DNA of 64,000 nt from contig NZ_KE384458.1 in NCBI RefSeq assembly GCF_000425805.1, positions 129,014 to 193,013 on the forward strand, in the 5' to 3' direction. The stretch is from Pseudomonas vranovensis DSM 16006 (GTDB lineage: Bacteria > Pseudomonadota > Gammaproteobacteria > Pseudomonadales > Pseudomonadaceae). This document shows positions 21,129-29,990 of this stretch, piece after piece (position 1 is the first letter of the stretch; every line of letters begins with the position of its first letter). The notes below the pieces were generated by a model. The model did no database searches and was not told the origin of the DNA. It saw nothing but the letters and a program-made list of their open reading frames with translations. The position numbers and the translations under genes are program-made.

Positions 21129-21977
21129 TCAGTAGGTGTAGAAACCGCGACCGCTCTTGCGACCCAGGTAGCCGGCGGCGACCATTTCCTTGAGCAGGGG
21201 GGCAGGGCGGTACTTGCTGTCGTTGTAGCCTTCGTGGAAGGCTTCCATGATGGCCAGCAGGGTATCCAGGCCGATCAGGTCGCCCAGGGCCAGCGGGCCG
21301 ATTGGCTGGTTGCAGCCAAGGCGCATGCCGGTGTCGATGTCCTCGGCGCTGGCCAGGCCTTCCTGCAGCACGAAGATCGCCTCGTTGATCATCGGCACCA
21401 GGATGCGATTGACCACGAAGCCTGGCCGGTTGCCGGCGGTGATCGGCGTCTTGCCGACCTGCTCGGTCAGCGCCAGGGCCTTGGCATAGGTGGCGTCACT
21501 GGTCTGCAGGCCGCGAATGATCTCCACCAGGGCCATCATCGGTACCGGGTTGAAGAAGTGTACGCCGATGAAGCGTTCAGGGTTGCCGATGGCCGCGCCC
21601 AGTTGGGTGATCGACAGCGACGAGGTGTTGGTGGCGATCACGCACTCGCTGCTGACGCTCTCGGCGATCTGCTTGAGGATGCGCAGCTTGAGGTCGAGGT
21701 TTTCAGTCGCCGCTTCGATCACCAACTGCGCCGAGGCCAACTGGGCGTAGTCGGTGCTGGTACGGATTCGCGCTACAGCCGCCTGGGCGTCTTCAGCGAC
21801 CAGGGTCTGCTTGCTGACCTGGCGTTCTAGGTTCTTGCGTAGGGTGGCCACGCCGCGCTCCAGCGCAGCGTCGGACACATCGATCAGGGTCACCTGGTAA
21901 CCGGCCACCGCGCACACCTGGGCAATCCCGTTGCCCATGGTGCCCGCGCCGATCACCGCAATGTTTTCAATACTCAC
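21129..21977 (-). CDS. 3-hydroxybutyryl-CoA dehydrogenase
   Basis: NAD(P)-dependent oxidoreductase that interconverts 3-hydroxyacyl-CoA and 3-oxoacyl-CoA. The 282-aa length is typical of the stand-alone enzyme. The N-terminal Rossmann motif is AVIGAGTMGNGIAQVCA; catalytic residues lie in NTSSLSIT and IGVHFFNPVPMMALVEII (His and Glu of the catalytic pair); the C-terminal domain has NRPGFVVNRIL. It is coded 17 nt after the thiolase, which supplies or uses its product. Chain-length preference cannot be read. Confidence 0.93.
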   Translation of the reverse strand: MSIENIAVIGAGTMGNGIAQVCAVAGYQVTLIDVSDAALERGVATLRKNLERQVSKQTLVAEDAQAAVARIRTSTDYAQLASAQLVIEAATENLDLKLRILKQIAESVSSECVIATNTSSLSITQLGAAIGNPERFIGVHFFNPVPMMALVEIIRGLQTSDATYAKALALTEQVGKTPITAGNRPGFVVNRILVPMINEAIFVLQEGLASAEDIDTGMRLGCNQPIGPLALGDLIGLDTLLAIMEAFHEGYNDSKYRPAPLLKEMVAAGYLGRKSGRGFYTY

Positions 21978-21994
21978 TGTGATATTTCCTTGGT

Positions 21995-23179
21995 TCAGAC
22001 GCGTTCAAAGACGACAGCGATGCCCTGGCCGCCACCGATGCACATGGTGGCCAGCGCGTAGCGGCCTTCAATGCGCTGCAGCTCGTGGATGGCCTTGGTG
22101 GCGATGATCGCGCCGGTAGCACCCACCGGGTGACCCAGGGAAATGCCGGAACCGTTGGGGTTGACCTTCTCGGGGTCGAAGCCCAGCTCGCCGGAGACGG
22201 CGCAGGCTTGTGCGGCGAACGCTTCGTTGGATTCGATGACGTCCAGGTCGGCAACGCTGATACCGGCCTTCTCCAGCACCTTGCGGGTGGCAGGTACCGG
22301 GCCCAGGCCCATCAGTTCAGGTTCGACGCCGGCGTGGGCGTAGGCCACCAGGCGAGCCAGTGGCTGCAGGCCGTGACGCTTGACGAAATCACCGGTGGCC
22401 AGCACCAGGGCGCCGGCGCCATCGTTCAGGCCGCTGGCGTTGCCGGCGGTGACGGTGCCGTCTTTCTTGAATGCAGGCTTCATGCCGGCCAGTTGCTCGG
22501 CAGTCACTTCTCCCCGTACGTGCTCGTCGACTTCAAAGCGCACGGTGCCTTTGCGGCCCGGAATATCGATCGGCACGATCTGGCTGGCGAAGCGGCCCTC
22601 GGCGATGGCACGGGCGGCGCGCTGCTGGCTGACCAGAGCCAGGTCATCCTGCATCTGACGGGTGATGCCATTGCGTTCGGCGACGTTCTCGGCGGTGATG
22701 CCCATGTGGAAACCGGCGAAAGGGTCATGCAGCACACCGAGCATGTAGTCGATGCCCTTGAGGTCGCCCATGCGCGCCCCCCAGCGAGCCTGGGGCAACA
22801 GGTACGGGCCACGGCTCATGGATTCGGCGCCCGCGGCGACCACGGCTTCGGCTTCACCCAGCAGCAGGCTCTGGGCTGCCGAAACGATGGCCTGCAGGCC
22901 GGAACCGCACAAGCGGTTGACGTTGAAGGCCGGGGTTTCCTTGGGGATGCCAGCGTTCATGGCGGCGACGCGGGCGAGGTAGGCATCGCGTGCCTCGGTC
23001 GGGATCACGGTGCCCATGACCACATGGCCGATCTGCTCAGGTGCCACACCGGCGCGCTCGATGGCGGCGCGGGTCACGGTGCTGGCGAGGTCAGCCAGCG
23101 GCAGGTCCTTGAGGGTGCCGCCGAAACTGCCGATTGCCGAGCGCACAGCGCTGACGACGTAGATTTCTGGGGTATTCAT
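21995..23179 (-). CDS. Acetyl-CoA acetyltransferase / beta-ketothiolase
   Basis: Thiolase of 394 aa. The nucleophilic Cys91 lies in NRLCGSGLQAIV, His350 in GHPVGATGA and Cys380 in ATMCIGGGQG, the complete catalytic set of biosynthetic and degradative thiolases. ATG 23179 gives MNTPEIYVVSAVRSAIGSFGG. With the dehydrogenase downstream it forms a short-chain acyl-CoA module. I recall the same pair plus TetR and AraC genes in P. putida KT2440. No phaC is nearby, so catabolism is more likely than polymer synthesis. Confidence 0.93.
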   Translation of the reverse strand: MNTPEIYVVSAVRSAIGSFGGTLKDLPLADLASTVTRAAIERAGVAPEQIGHVVMGTVIPTEARDAYLARVAAMNAGIPKETPAFNVNRLCGSGLQAIVSAAQSLLLGEAEAVVAAGAESMSRGPYLLPQARWGARMGDLKGIDYMLGVLHDPFAGFHMGITAENVAERNGITRQMQDDLALVSQQRAARAIAEGRFASQIVPIDIPGRKGTVRFEVDEHVRGEVTAEQLAGMKPAFKKDGTVTAGNASGLNDGAGALVLATGDFVKRHGLQPLARLVAYAHAGVEPELMGLGPVPATRKVLEKAGISVADLDVIESNEAFAAQACAVSGELGFDPEKVNPNGSGISLGHPVGATGAIIATKAIHELQRIEGRYALATMCIGGGQGIAVVFERV

Positions 23180-23347
23180 GATCGACTCCATAGGCGAAAG
23201 CGTGGCGGGGCACAGGCAGGCTCTGCCAGAATGCACACCGGGCCAGGTTCAGGTAGTCATCGAGTCTAGGCAAAGGCTGCAGCCGGGCCTATGCCATAAC
23301 TGCTCAGCGAAACTGGTATTTTTTGCCATACCCTTGCGGAATCCGCC

Positions 23348-24361
23348 ATGCGGGAAAACGATACAGTCGCGGTCTATTTCGTCCATTCCATGCTCCATTC
23401 CCTGCGCGATCAGCCACTGCGGGCCGAGGCGTTGCTGCGTGAAGCCGGCATCGACCCGGCAGTGCTCGGTGCGCCCGGTGTGCGGGTGCCGGCGTCGGCT
23501 TTTGCGCGGCTGTGGCTGCTATTGATCCAGGACCTGAACGACGAGTTTTTCAACCTCGACAGCCACGGCATGCCGGTGGGCAGTTTTGCCCTGATCTGCC
23601 GGGGCCTGATCCAGGAGCCGACGCTGGAAAAAGCCTTGCGCCAGTGCCTGGGCAACTTCGCACTGTTCCTGCGGGACATGCGCGCGAGTGTGACGCTCAA
23701 GGGCGGGCGGGCAGTGATCGGCCTGCGCTCGAACATCGACGATCCGGTCACCCGGGTGTATGCCGAAGAAACCTTCCTGGCGCTGGTGATCAGCCTGTTG
23801 TGCTGGTTGGGTGGGCAACGCCTGGTGATCGATCGCACGGCGCTGGCCGACAAACGTCCGGTCCAGGATGACGACCCGTTGCTGTGGGGGCCGAACCTGC
23901 AATTGGGGGCCGGGCGCACGGAGATCGAGTTTGCTGCCGATTACCTGCGTCTGCCGGTGATCCAGGACCTGGCCGGGCTCAAGACCTTCTTGCGCAGCGC
24001 CCCCCAATGGCTGGTGATCCGCTATCGCAACCAGAATGGCCAAGTGGCCCAGGTGTACCGTTATCTGCGCGAACGCGAGCAGGGACAGTGGCCGACGCTG
24101 GTGGCCATGGCCGAGCGCCAGGGCCTGAGCGCCAGCAGCTTTCGCAGGTTGCTGGAACGGGAGGGGCGCTCGTTCCAGCAGATCAAGGATGAGGTGCGCC
24201 GGGCCACGGCCTTTGAATGCCTGCGCGAGACTGACATGAGCATTGCCGAGATCGCCGAGCGCACCGGCTTTCAGGAATCCAGTGCGTTTCACCGGGCCTT
24301 CAAGAAGTGGACCGGTGAAAGCCCCGGCAATTATCGACTGCGCATGGCCGCCTCGCGGTAG
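23348..24361 (+). CDS. AraC-family regulator (Arabinose_bd-type N-terminal domain)
   Basis: A 337-aa regulator. The N-terminal 190 residues match the OruR/ArgR-like sensing domain (LLREAGIDPAVL, NDEFFNLDSHGMPVGSFALI). The C-terminal AraC double HTH is at about 240-330 (LVAMAERQGLSASSFRRLLE; DMSIAEIAERTGFQESSAFHRAFKKWTG). It is divergent from the thiolase gene over 168 bp and is the natural candidate for its activator. Ligand unknown. Confidence 0.9.
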   Translation: MRENDTVAVYFVHSMLHSLRDQPLRAEALLREAGIDPAVLGAPGVRVPASAFARLWLLLIQDLNDEFFNLDSHGMPVGSFALICRGLIQEPTLEKALRQCLGNFALFLRDMRASVTLKGGRAVIGLRSNIDDPVTRVYAEETFLALVISLLCWLGGQRLVIDRTALADKRPVQDDDPLLWGPNLQLGAGRTEIEFAADYLRLPVIQDLAGLKTFLRSAPQWLVIRYRNQNGQVAQVYRYLREREQGQWPTLVAMAERQGLSASSFRRLLEREGRSFQQIKDEVRRATAFECLRETDMSIAEIAERTGFQESSAFHRAFKKWTGESPGNYRLRMAASR

Positions 24362-24370
24362 GGCCGGGGC

Positions 24371-25255
24371 TTAACGCAACGTTTGCAGCAGTGCCTTGAG
24401 GTAGTCCTGCCCGGACTGATCCAGCGCGAATACCGGCCGCCGGGGCTCACCCACCTCAAGCCCGGTCATGGCCAGGCCCGCCTTGATGGTGGCGGGCAAT
24501 CCACCCTTGAGGATGAAGTCCAGCAGTGGCAACTGGCGATAGAACACGGCCTTGGCGGTTTTCAGGTCGTTTCGGAGCACCGCCTGGTACAGCTGCTGGT
24601 TGAGGTCGGGAATCAGGTTCGCCGCTGCCGTACACCAGCCGCTGGCACCGGCCACGAACGCCTCCAGGGCCAGGGGGTTGCAGCCGTTGTAGAACGGCAC
24701 CTGGCCTTCGCCCAGCATCTGCAGCTTGTGCATGCGCTGAATGTCGCCGGTACTCTCCTTGACCATGGTGACGTTGTCGACTTCGCGCACGATCTTGAGG
24801 ATCAGCTCCACTGACATGTCGGTGCCGCTGGTGGCCGGGTTGTTATAGAGCATGATCGGCACGTCGATGCTGGCGCCGATGGCGCGGTAGTGCTGGATGA
24901 TCTCGGCTTCGCTGAGCTTCCAGTAGGCGGCCGGCAGCACCATGACCGCATCGGCGCCGTGGGCTTGGGCAAAGCGCGCACGGCGGATGGCTCCGGCAGT
25001 GGTCAGGTCCGAAACGCTGACAATGGTGGGTACTCGCTTGGCAATGTGCGCCAGGCTGAACTCGGCAACCTGCTGCCATTCCAGATCGCTGAGGTAAGCC
25101 CCTTCACCGGTGCTCCCCAGCGGCGCGATGGCATGTACGCCACCGGCTATCAGGCGGTCGATGGATTTACCCAGCGCGGGCAGGTCGAGCTGCTCGCCAT
25201 CGTGGCTGAACGGGGTGATGGTGTAGCCGATGATGCCGTGAAAAGTCGTGGACAT
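24371..25255 (-). CDS. Dihydrodipicolinate synthase family lyase (DapA-like)
   Basis: A 294-aa TIM-barrel class I lyase. The Schiff-base lysine is Lys166 (VTMVKESTGD) and the general acid/base Tyr137 lies in MLYNNPATSG; GSTGEGAYLSDLEW matches the family GxxGE motif. The family includes lysine-biosynthetic DapA, sialate lyases and several sugar-acid or keto-acid aldolases. Pairing with a class II aldolase-like gene and two regulators, rather than with lysine genes, suggests a catabolic lyase. Start at 25255. Confidence 0.88.
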   Translation of the reverse strand: MSTTFHGIIGYTITPFSHDGEQLDLPALGKSIDRLIAGGVHAIAPLGSTGEGAYLSDLEWQQVAEFSLAHIAKRVPTIVSVSDLTTAGAIRRARFAQAHGADAVMVLPAAYWKLSEAEIIQHYRAIGASIDVPIMLYNNPATSGTDMSVELILKIVREVDNVTMVKESTGDIQRMHKLQMLGEGQVPFYNGCNPLALEAFVAGASGWCTAAANLIPDLNQQLYQAVLRNDLKTAKAVFYRQLPLLDFILKGGLPATIKAGLAMTGLEVGEPRRPVFALDQSGQDYLKALLQTLR

Positions 25256-25299
25256 GATGAACTCCGCAAGTAAGGCAAATAGGGCGAAAAAAGCAACGA

Positions 25300-26082
25300 T
25301 CAGTTCAGGCAGTCGGCATGCACTCGCAGGCACTGTCGCGCATAGTAGTTGAAGGCGGCACTGTGACGTTTAGGGCGCGAGATCCAGTCGTGGGCTTCGC
25401 GACCGAGTGCCGGCTCGATCGGTTTGACCTCGCCGGCGGCCATGGCCAGCAGTTGCAGCTTGGCAGCGCGTTCGATCAGTTGGGCGATGACGCAGGCCTC
25501 CTCGATGCTGGCGCCGGTAGAGAGCTGGCCGTGGTGCGAGAGCAGGATGGCGCGCTTGTCGCCCAGGGCCGCGCTGATGATCTCGCCCTCTTCGTTGCCC
25601 ACGGGTACGCCCGGCCAGGCTTCGAGAAACGCGCAATCTTCATAGAGCGGGCACAGGTCCATGTGCGACACCTGCAGCGGTACTTCGAGCATCGACAGGG
25701 CGGCGACGTGGGTAGGATGCGTGTGGATGATGCAGTTGACGTCCCCGCGTGCCCGGTACACCCAGCTGTGAAAGCGGTTGGCCGGGTTGGGCATGCCGCT
25801 GCCTTCGAGGACTTCCAGGTCTTCGTTGACCAGCAGCAGGTTACTGGCAGTGATTTCGTCGAAGCCCAGGCCCAGTTGTTGGGTGTAGAAGGTGCCAGGC
25901 TGCGGGCCGCGGGCGCTGATCTGCCCGGCAAGGCCCGAGTCGTGGCCGTTGTCGAACAGAATTCGGCAGGTCAGGGCCAGCTTTTCGCGCACAGTCCACG
26001 TATTATCGGCAAGCGAGCCTTGCATCTGTGTGAGGGCCTGCTTGATCAGTTGGTCCTTGGGCAATGCCATTGTCTTGGCCAT
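25300..26082 (-). CDS. Class II aldolase/adducin family protein
   Basis: A 260-aa member of the fuculose-phosphate aldolase/adducin fold. The zinc-binding histidines are visible in IIHTHPTHVAALSML (HxH) and LLSHHGQLSTGAS. The N-terminal part includes LALTCRILFDNGHDSGLAGQIS, the usual substrate-phosphate loop region, and the C-terminus is longer than in small-sugar aldolases. ATG 26082 has GAGGATATCCCC upstream. It is the first gene of a two-gene unit with the DapA-like lyase, divergent from an XRE-cupin regulator across a strong palindrome. Substrate unknown. Confidence 0.87.
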   Translation of the reverse strand: MAKTMALPKDQLIKQALTQMQGSLADNTWTVREKLALTCRILFDNGHDSGLAGQISARGPQPGTFYTQQLGLGFDEITASNLLLVNEDLEVLEGSGMPNPANRFHSWVYRARGDVNCIIHTHPTHVAALSMLEVPLQVSHMDLCPLYEDCAFLEAWPGVPVGNEEGEIISAALGDKRAILLSHHGQLSTGASIEEACVIAQLIERAAKLQLLAMAAGEVKPIEPALGREAHDWISRPKRHSAAFNYYARQCLRVHADCLN

Positions 26083-26159
26083 GGGGATATCCTCGGTGGT
26101 GGGAAAAATGTCAGCGCTGGGTTGCCCGGTTACTTGGAAGGTGGCGGGTTGCTCAGCGT

Positions 26160-26197
26160 GATGACACAAACAAGGCTAAATGACACAATGTGTCATT
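26160..26197. promoter_or_regulatory. Putative operator: 9-bp perfect dyad plus half-site
   Basis: AATGACACA-A-TGTGTCATT at 26179-26197 is a perfect inverted repeat with a 1-nt centre. A further half-site GATGACACA at 26160-26168 lies 19 bp to its left, on nearly the same helix face. It lies between the divergent aldolase gene (start 26082) and the XRE-cupin gene (start 26241), the usual place for the operator of such a regulator. Confidence 0.7.
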
Positions 26198-26240
26198 AGC
26201 AAGAAAAAACTTGCCCGTGGCACTGGGAAAATCGCGTCGC

Positions 26241-26786
26241 ATGTCTATCCGATTGAAACTATTAAGAAAAAAACTGGGCATTACCCTTGAAGTGCTGGCC
26301 GAAAAGTCCGGCATGACCAAGAGCTACCTGTCCAAGGTCGAGCGCGGCCTGAACACCCCCTCGATCGCCGCCGCACTGAAGCTGGCGCGAGCACTGAGCG
26401 TCAATGTCGAGGAGCTGTTTGCCGAGGATGAACCCGGTCAGTCGCGCTACAGCCTGGTGCGCTGTGGCGAACGCCAGGCGCTGTCGGGCAGCGCCCAGGG
26501 CCCAGGCTATGCAGTGCTGGCCAGTCATATCGGCAGCCGCAGCCTGCTGCCCTTTATCATCAGTCCCCCGCGGGACTTCAGCGACTCGACCTTCAAGGAG
26601 CACCTGGGCGAGGAGTTCCTGTTTGTGCATGAAGGGCAGGTGGAAGTCGATTTCATGAACGAGCGGGTCATCCTCGAACGCGGCGATGCGCTGTACTTCA
26701 ACGCCCAGACGCCCCACCGCCTGCGCTCGCTCGGCGAGGTACAGGCCCAGTTGCTGGTAGTGGTCCACGACGCCGAAGGGCAGTGA
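26241..26786 (+). CDS. XRE-cupin transcriptional regulator
   Basis: A 181-aa regulator with an N-terminal HTH (LKLLRKKLGITLEVLAEKSG, then MTKSYLSKVERGLNTPSI) and a C-terminal cupin sensing barrel (GEEFLFVHEGQVEVDF, LERGDALYFNAQTPHRLRS). This architecture (SutR/PuuR type) often controls an adjacent catabolic operon, here the divergent aldolase/lyase pair. ATG 26241 is preferred; GTG 26190 is in frame but lies inside the palindrome. Its stop overlaps the start of the next regulator. Confidence 0.88.
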   Translation: MSIRLKLLRKKLGITLEVLAEKSGMTKSYLSKVERGLNTPSIAAALKLARALSVNVEELFAEDEPGQSRYSLVRCGERQALSGSAQGPGYAVLASHIGSRSLLPFIISPPRDFSDSTFKEHLGEEFLFVHEGQVEVDFMNERVILERGDALYFNAQTPHRLRSLGEVQAQLLVVVHDAEGQ

Positions 26787-27571
26787 TGAGCAGCCACTCG
26801 CGGTTCTGGCGTGACCCGGCGCTGCCGTTCATCGAGGCGCGCAGGGTCGAGGATGGACGCAAGGTCTGCTATGCGCCGCATTCCCACGAAGGCTTTTCCA
26901 TCGGCGCCATCACTGGCGGACGCAGCACTTATGTGAGCGGTGAAAACCATCAGCAGGTGTCGGAAGGCACTGTGGTGATGATGAATCCCGGCGTCGTGCA
27001 TACCTGCAACCCCATTGACGGTGAGCCTTGGTCGTACCTGATGCTGTACCTCGACTTGAGTTGGTTGCAGGCGTTGGGCTTCCAGCCGTTCGAGGCAATC
27101 AGCAGCCGCTCGCAAGCCCTGTACCAGGCTTTGTGCCAATTGTTCGAGGCGCTGCTGGACGAGCAAGGCAGCAACGTCGGCAAAGCTGCGGCGCTGCGGA
27201 TTTTCTTCGGCGAGTTGATCCAGCAGTTCAGTGCCGGCAGCCCTGGGGCGACGCAAGGCAACCCACGTTTGCTGGCCGCTGCCGCGTTCATCCGTGATCA
27301 CTGCACCCAGCCGTTGCGCCTGGAGGACATCGGCAAGGCAGCAGGCCTGTCGACCTCGTACCTGATCCGGGCCTTCAAGCAGCAATTCGGCCTGACGCCC
27401 CACGGCTACCTGCTGGACCAGCGCGTACAGTACGCCCGCGCACAGCTGCGGCGCGGACGCTTGATCGCCGAGGTAGCACTTGAAGCAGGCTTTGCCGACC
27501 AGGCGCACCTGCAGCGTGCTTTCAAGCGCCACCTGGCAGCGACGCCGGGGCACTATCGTTCAGCCCACTAG
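26786..27571 (+). CDS. AraC-family regulator with N-terminal cupin
   Basis: A 261-aa regulator: N-terminal AraC-type ligand-binding cupin (CYAPHSHEGFSIGAITGG; VVMMNPGVVHTCNP) and C-terminal double HTH (LRLEDIGKAAGLSTSYLIRAFKQ; LIAEVALEAGFADQAHLQRAFKRH). The start overlaps the preceding stop (TGATG), so it is cotranslated with the XRE-cupin gene. It ends 12 bp inside the convergent LysE gene. Such AraC proteins often control a neighbouring exporter, so lysE is one candidate target. Confidence 0.88.
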   Translation: MSSHSRFWRDPALPFIEARRVEDGRKVCYAPHSHEGFSIGAITGGRSTYVSGENHQQVSEGTVVMMNPGVVHTCNPIDGEPWSYLMLYLDLSWLQALGFQPFEAISSRSQALYQALCQLFEALLDEQGSNVGKAAALRIFFGELIQQFSAGSPGATQGNPRLLAAAAFIRDHCTQPLRLEDIGKAAGLSTSYLIRAFKQQFGLTPHGYLLDQRVQYARAQLRRGRLIAEVALEAGFADQAHLQRAFKRHLAATPGHYRSAH

Positions 27572-28147
27572 CAAGTAGATCGCACTCACCACCAGCAGCC
27601 CGGCCAGCATGCGGTTGAACAACCGTACCCGACGAGGGTTGCGCAGGTATTGGCTGATTACGCTGCCGGCCCAGGCCCAACTGGCGATCGACAGGTAGCA
27701 GATGACGAAGTAGATCGCCGTGAACTGCCACAGCAAGGTTGTCTCACCTTCTCCGACATACGCACCGACTCCGGCTACACAGGCCAGCCAGGCCTTCGGG
27801 TTGAGCCACTGCAAGGTCGCGCCGGCGAGCATCGACGGGGCGTCAGCGTCGGTGTTTCTGCCCAGTTCGCCTCGGTCGCTGGCCAGCTTCCAGGCCATGT
27901 ACAGCAGAAACGCCACTCCGCCGCCGTGCAGTACCCGAGCCAAGGCTGGCCAATGGCGCAGCAGCTCGTGCAGGCCCAGGCCGGTCAGCAGCAACAGCAG
28001 GCTGAAGCCCAGGGTAGCGCCGGTGACATGCTTGAGGCTGGCACGCAGGCCATGCCGGGCGCCGCTGCCCAAGGCAACGATATTGACCGGGCCGGGGGAG
28101 ATGGAGGCGGCCAGGGCAAAGGCGGCCATTGAAAGCATCAGGCTCAT
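27560..28147 (-). CDS. LysE/RhtB-family translocator
   Basis: Inner-membrane exporter of amino acids or similar metabolites, 195 aa with about six hydrophobic spans. The family start is clear (ASISPGPVNIVALGSGARHGLRASLKHVTGATLGF), as is the central WLNPKAWLACVAGVGAY motif. It overlaps the convergent AraC gene by 12 bp. A run of nine G:C pairs lies 18 bp upstream of its start codon. Substrate unknown. Confidence 0.87.
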   Translation of the reverse strand: MSLMLSMAAFALAASISPGPVNIVALGSGARHGLRASLKHVTGATLGFSLLLLLTGLGLHELLRHWPALARVLHGGGVAFLLYMAWKLASDRGELGRNTDADAPSMLAGATLQWLNPKAWLACVAGVGAYVGEGETTLLWQFTAIYFVICYLSIASWAWAGSVISQYLRNPRRVRLFNRMLAGLLVVSAIYLLVG

Positions 28148-28165
28148 GGGAGGGGTCCGTGGTAT

Positions 28166-28174
28166 GGGGGGGGG
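28166..28174. repeat. G9 homopolymer upstream of lysE
   Basis: Nine consecutive G on the plus strand (nine C on the lysE strand) between the lysE start and its upstream region. Such tracts can vary in length by slippage. The rest of the 270-bp gap to the TerC gene holds no other gene or obvious riboswitch. Confidence 0.5.
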
Positions 28175-28418
28175 CCAGTCTGATAGCCCAAAGGCGATGG
28201 GTATTGAAGAAAATCACCCTGGTGGACGGACGATTTCCTACAGAATTTGAAACATTTTCACGCTGGGTGAAAAGCCTGCTGAAATTATAGGATTCTCCCC
28301 CCAATTGATTTCAGGTTGATATGACTTCGTTCTCGGAGCCCCCCAGTACCTGGCCTTCCCGGCCTTCCTTCCGTCATTGTGACGCTTCCCCCCTGTTTGA
28401 CCGACTGAGTACTTGCGC

Positions 28419-29990
28419 ATGGAATGGCTAGCCGACCCTACGGCCTGGCTGGGCCTTGCCACGCTGATTGTGCTCGAACTGGTACTGGGTATCGACAACC
28501 TGGTGTTCATCGCCATCCTCGCCGACAAACTGCCGCCGCATCAGCGCGACCGTGCGCGGGTGATCGGCCTGTCGCTGGCGTTGATCATGCGCCTGGGTCT
28601 GCTGGCCAGTATTTCCTGGATGGTGACCCTGACCGCGCCGCTGTTCGAGGTGTTCGACAAGAGTTTCTCCGGGCGTGACCTGATCATGCTGTTCGGCGGT
28701 GTGTTCCTGCTGTTCAAGGCCACCATGGAGTTGCACGAGCGCCTTGAAGGGCATGTGGCCCATGCGGGCGGCAGCGCGCGCCATTCGGCGTTCTGGCCCA
28801 TCGTGGCGCAGATCGTGGTGCTGGATGCGGTGTTCTCGCTGGACGCGGTCATCACGGCGGTGGGTATGGTCGAGCATCTGTCGATCATGATGATCGCGGT
28901 GATCTTCTCCATCGGCATCATGATTGTTGCCAGCAAACCGTTGACCCGCTTCGTCAACAATCACCCGACAGTGATCATGCTGTGCCTGGGCTTCTTGTTG
29001 ATGATCGGTTTCAGCCTGACTGCCGAAGGCCTGGGTTTCCATATTCCCAAGGGCTACCTGTATGCGGCCATCGGCTTCTCGATTCTGCTCGAAAGTTTCA
29101 ACCAGCTGGCCCGTGCCCGGCGCAAGCGCAGCATGCAGCAGCACCGGCCGATGCGTGAGCGCACTGCCCATGCGGTCATGCGTTTGCTCGGTGGCCGCCG
29201 TGTCGAGGCTGACGAAGTGGGTGAGGAGATCGCCGATCTGGTCGAGGGCGCAGAGGAACAGGTGCTGTTCGATCGCCGTGAGCGGGTGATGATCAGTGGC
29301 GTGCTCAACCTGGCCGAGCGGCCGATCAAGACGCTGATGACGGTGCGCGCCAAAGTCGATGTCGTCGACCTGGCGCAGCCGCCCGAGATCATTCGCAAGA
29401 CGCTGATGCACTCATCCTATTCGCGTCTGCCGGTGATTCGCGGTGGCCGCATCGAAGAGCCGCTGGGCTTCGTACACAAGAAGGAGTTGCTCAAGGAGTT
29501 GCTGGCAGGCAACGAGCCCGACCTTGAAACGTTGATCCGCACGCCGCTGAACCTGCTGGAGAGCTTCAGCATCCTCAATGCCCTGGAGCAGATGCGCGGC
29601 CAGTCGACCCACATCGCGTTTGTGGTCAACGAGTTCGGTGATTTCACCGGCATCCTGACCATGACCGACATCCTTGAGTCCATTGCTGGCGAGTTGCCCG
29701 ATGCCAGCGAAATCGAGGGTCCGGGAATTGTCGAAGACGGCGAGGGCTATGTGGTCAGCGGCGCCCTGAACCTGAGTCAGGTGCAGGCGCGCATCGGCTT
29801 TGTGGCCAAGCCCACCGAGGACTACCAGACCGTTGCCGGGCTGGTCATGAGTTTGCTGGATCGCTTGCCGGTGGTCGGCGACAACTTGCAGTGCAATGAC
29901 TGGCAACTGGAGGTGGTCGCCGTGGAGGATAGACGAGTGCGCGAGGTGCGCCTCAGGCCGAACGCCGTTGCTGACGCAGCAGGTGCTTGA
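28419..29990 (+). CDS. TerC / CBS-pair / CorC_HlyC membrane protein (YegH/YoaE type)
   Basis: A 523-aa inner-membrane protein. Residues 1-230 form a TerC-like domain with seven or so spans (LELVLGIDNLVFIAILADKLP, VVLDAVFSLDAVITAVGM). A cytoplasmic CBS pair follows (TLMTVRAKVDVVDL, SYSRLPVIRGG, FVVNEFGDFTGILTMTDIL), then a C-terminal transporter-associated domain (EDGEGYVVSGALNLSQV). The family is linked to metal-ion or membrane stress homeostasis without a firm function. ATG 28419 is used. The 3' end overlaps convergent rarD by 38 bp. Confidence 0.92.
   Translation: MEWLADPTAWLGLATLIVLELVLGIDNLVFIAILADKLPPHQRDRARVIGLSLALIMRLGLLASISWMVTLTAPLFEVFDKSFSGRDLIMLFGGVFLLFKATMELHERLEGHVAHAGGSARHSAFWPIVAQIVVLDAVFSLDAVITAVGMVEHLSIMMIAVIFSIGIMIVASKPLTRFVNNHPTVIMLCLGFLLMIGFSLTAEGLGFHIPKGYLYAAIGFSILLESFNQLARARRKRSMQQHRPMRERTAHAVMRLLGGRRVEADEVGEEIADLVEGAEEQVLFDRRERVMISGVLNLAERPIKTLMTVRAKVDVVDLAQPPEIIRKTLMHSSYSRLPVIRGGRIEEPLGFVHKKELLKELLAGNEPDLETLIRTPLNLLESFSILNALEQMRGQSTHIAFVVNEFGDFTGILTMTDILESIAGELPDASEIEGPGIVEDGEGYVVSGALNLSQVQARIGFVAKPTEDYQTVAGLVMSLLDRLPVVGDNLQCNDWQLEVVAVEDRRVREVRLRPNAVADAAGA

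Noticed and set aside
24371..25255. Lysine-biosynthetic dapA
   Set aside because: Active-site residues are those of the whole family; the gene lies with an aldolase and catabolic-type regulators instead of housekeeping neighbours.
28205..28418. yybP-ykoY manganese riboswitch upstream of the TerC-family gene
   Set aside because: TerC-like genes often carry it, but I could not find its conserved loop sequence or the stem arrangement on the plus strand.
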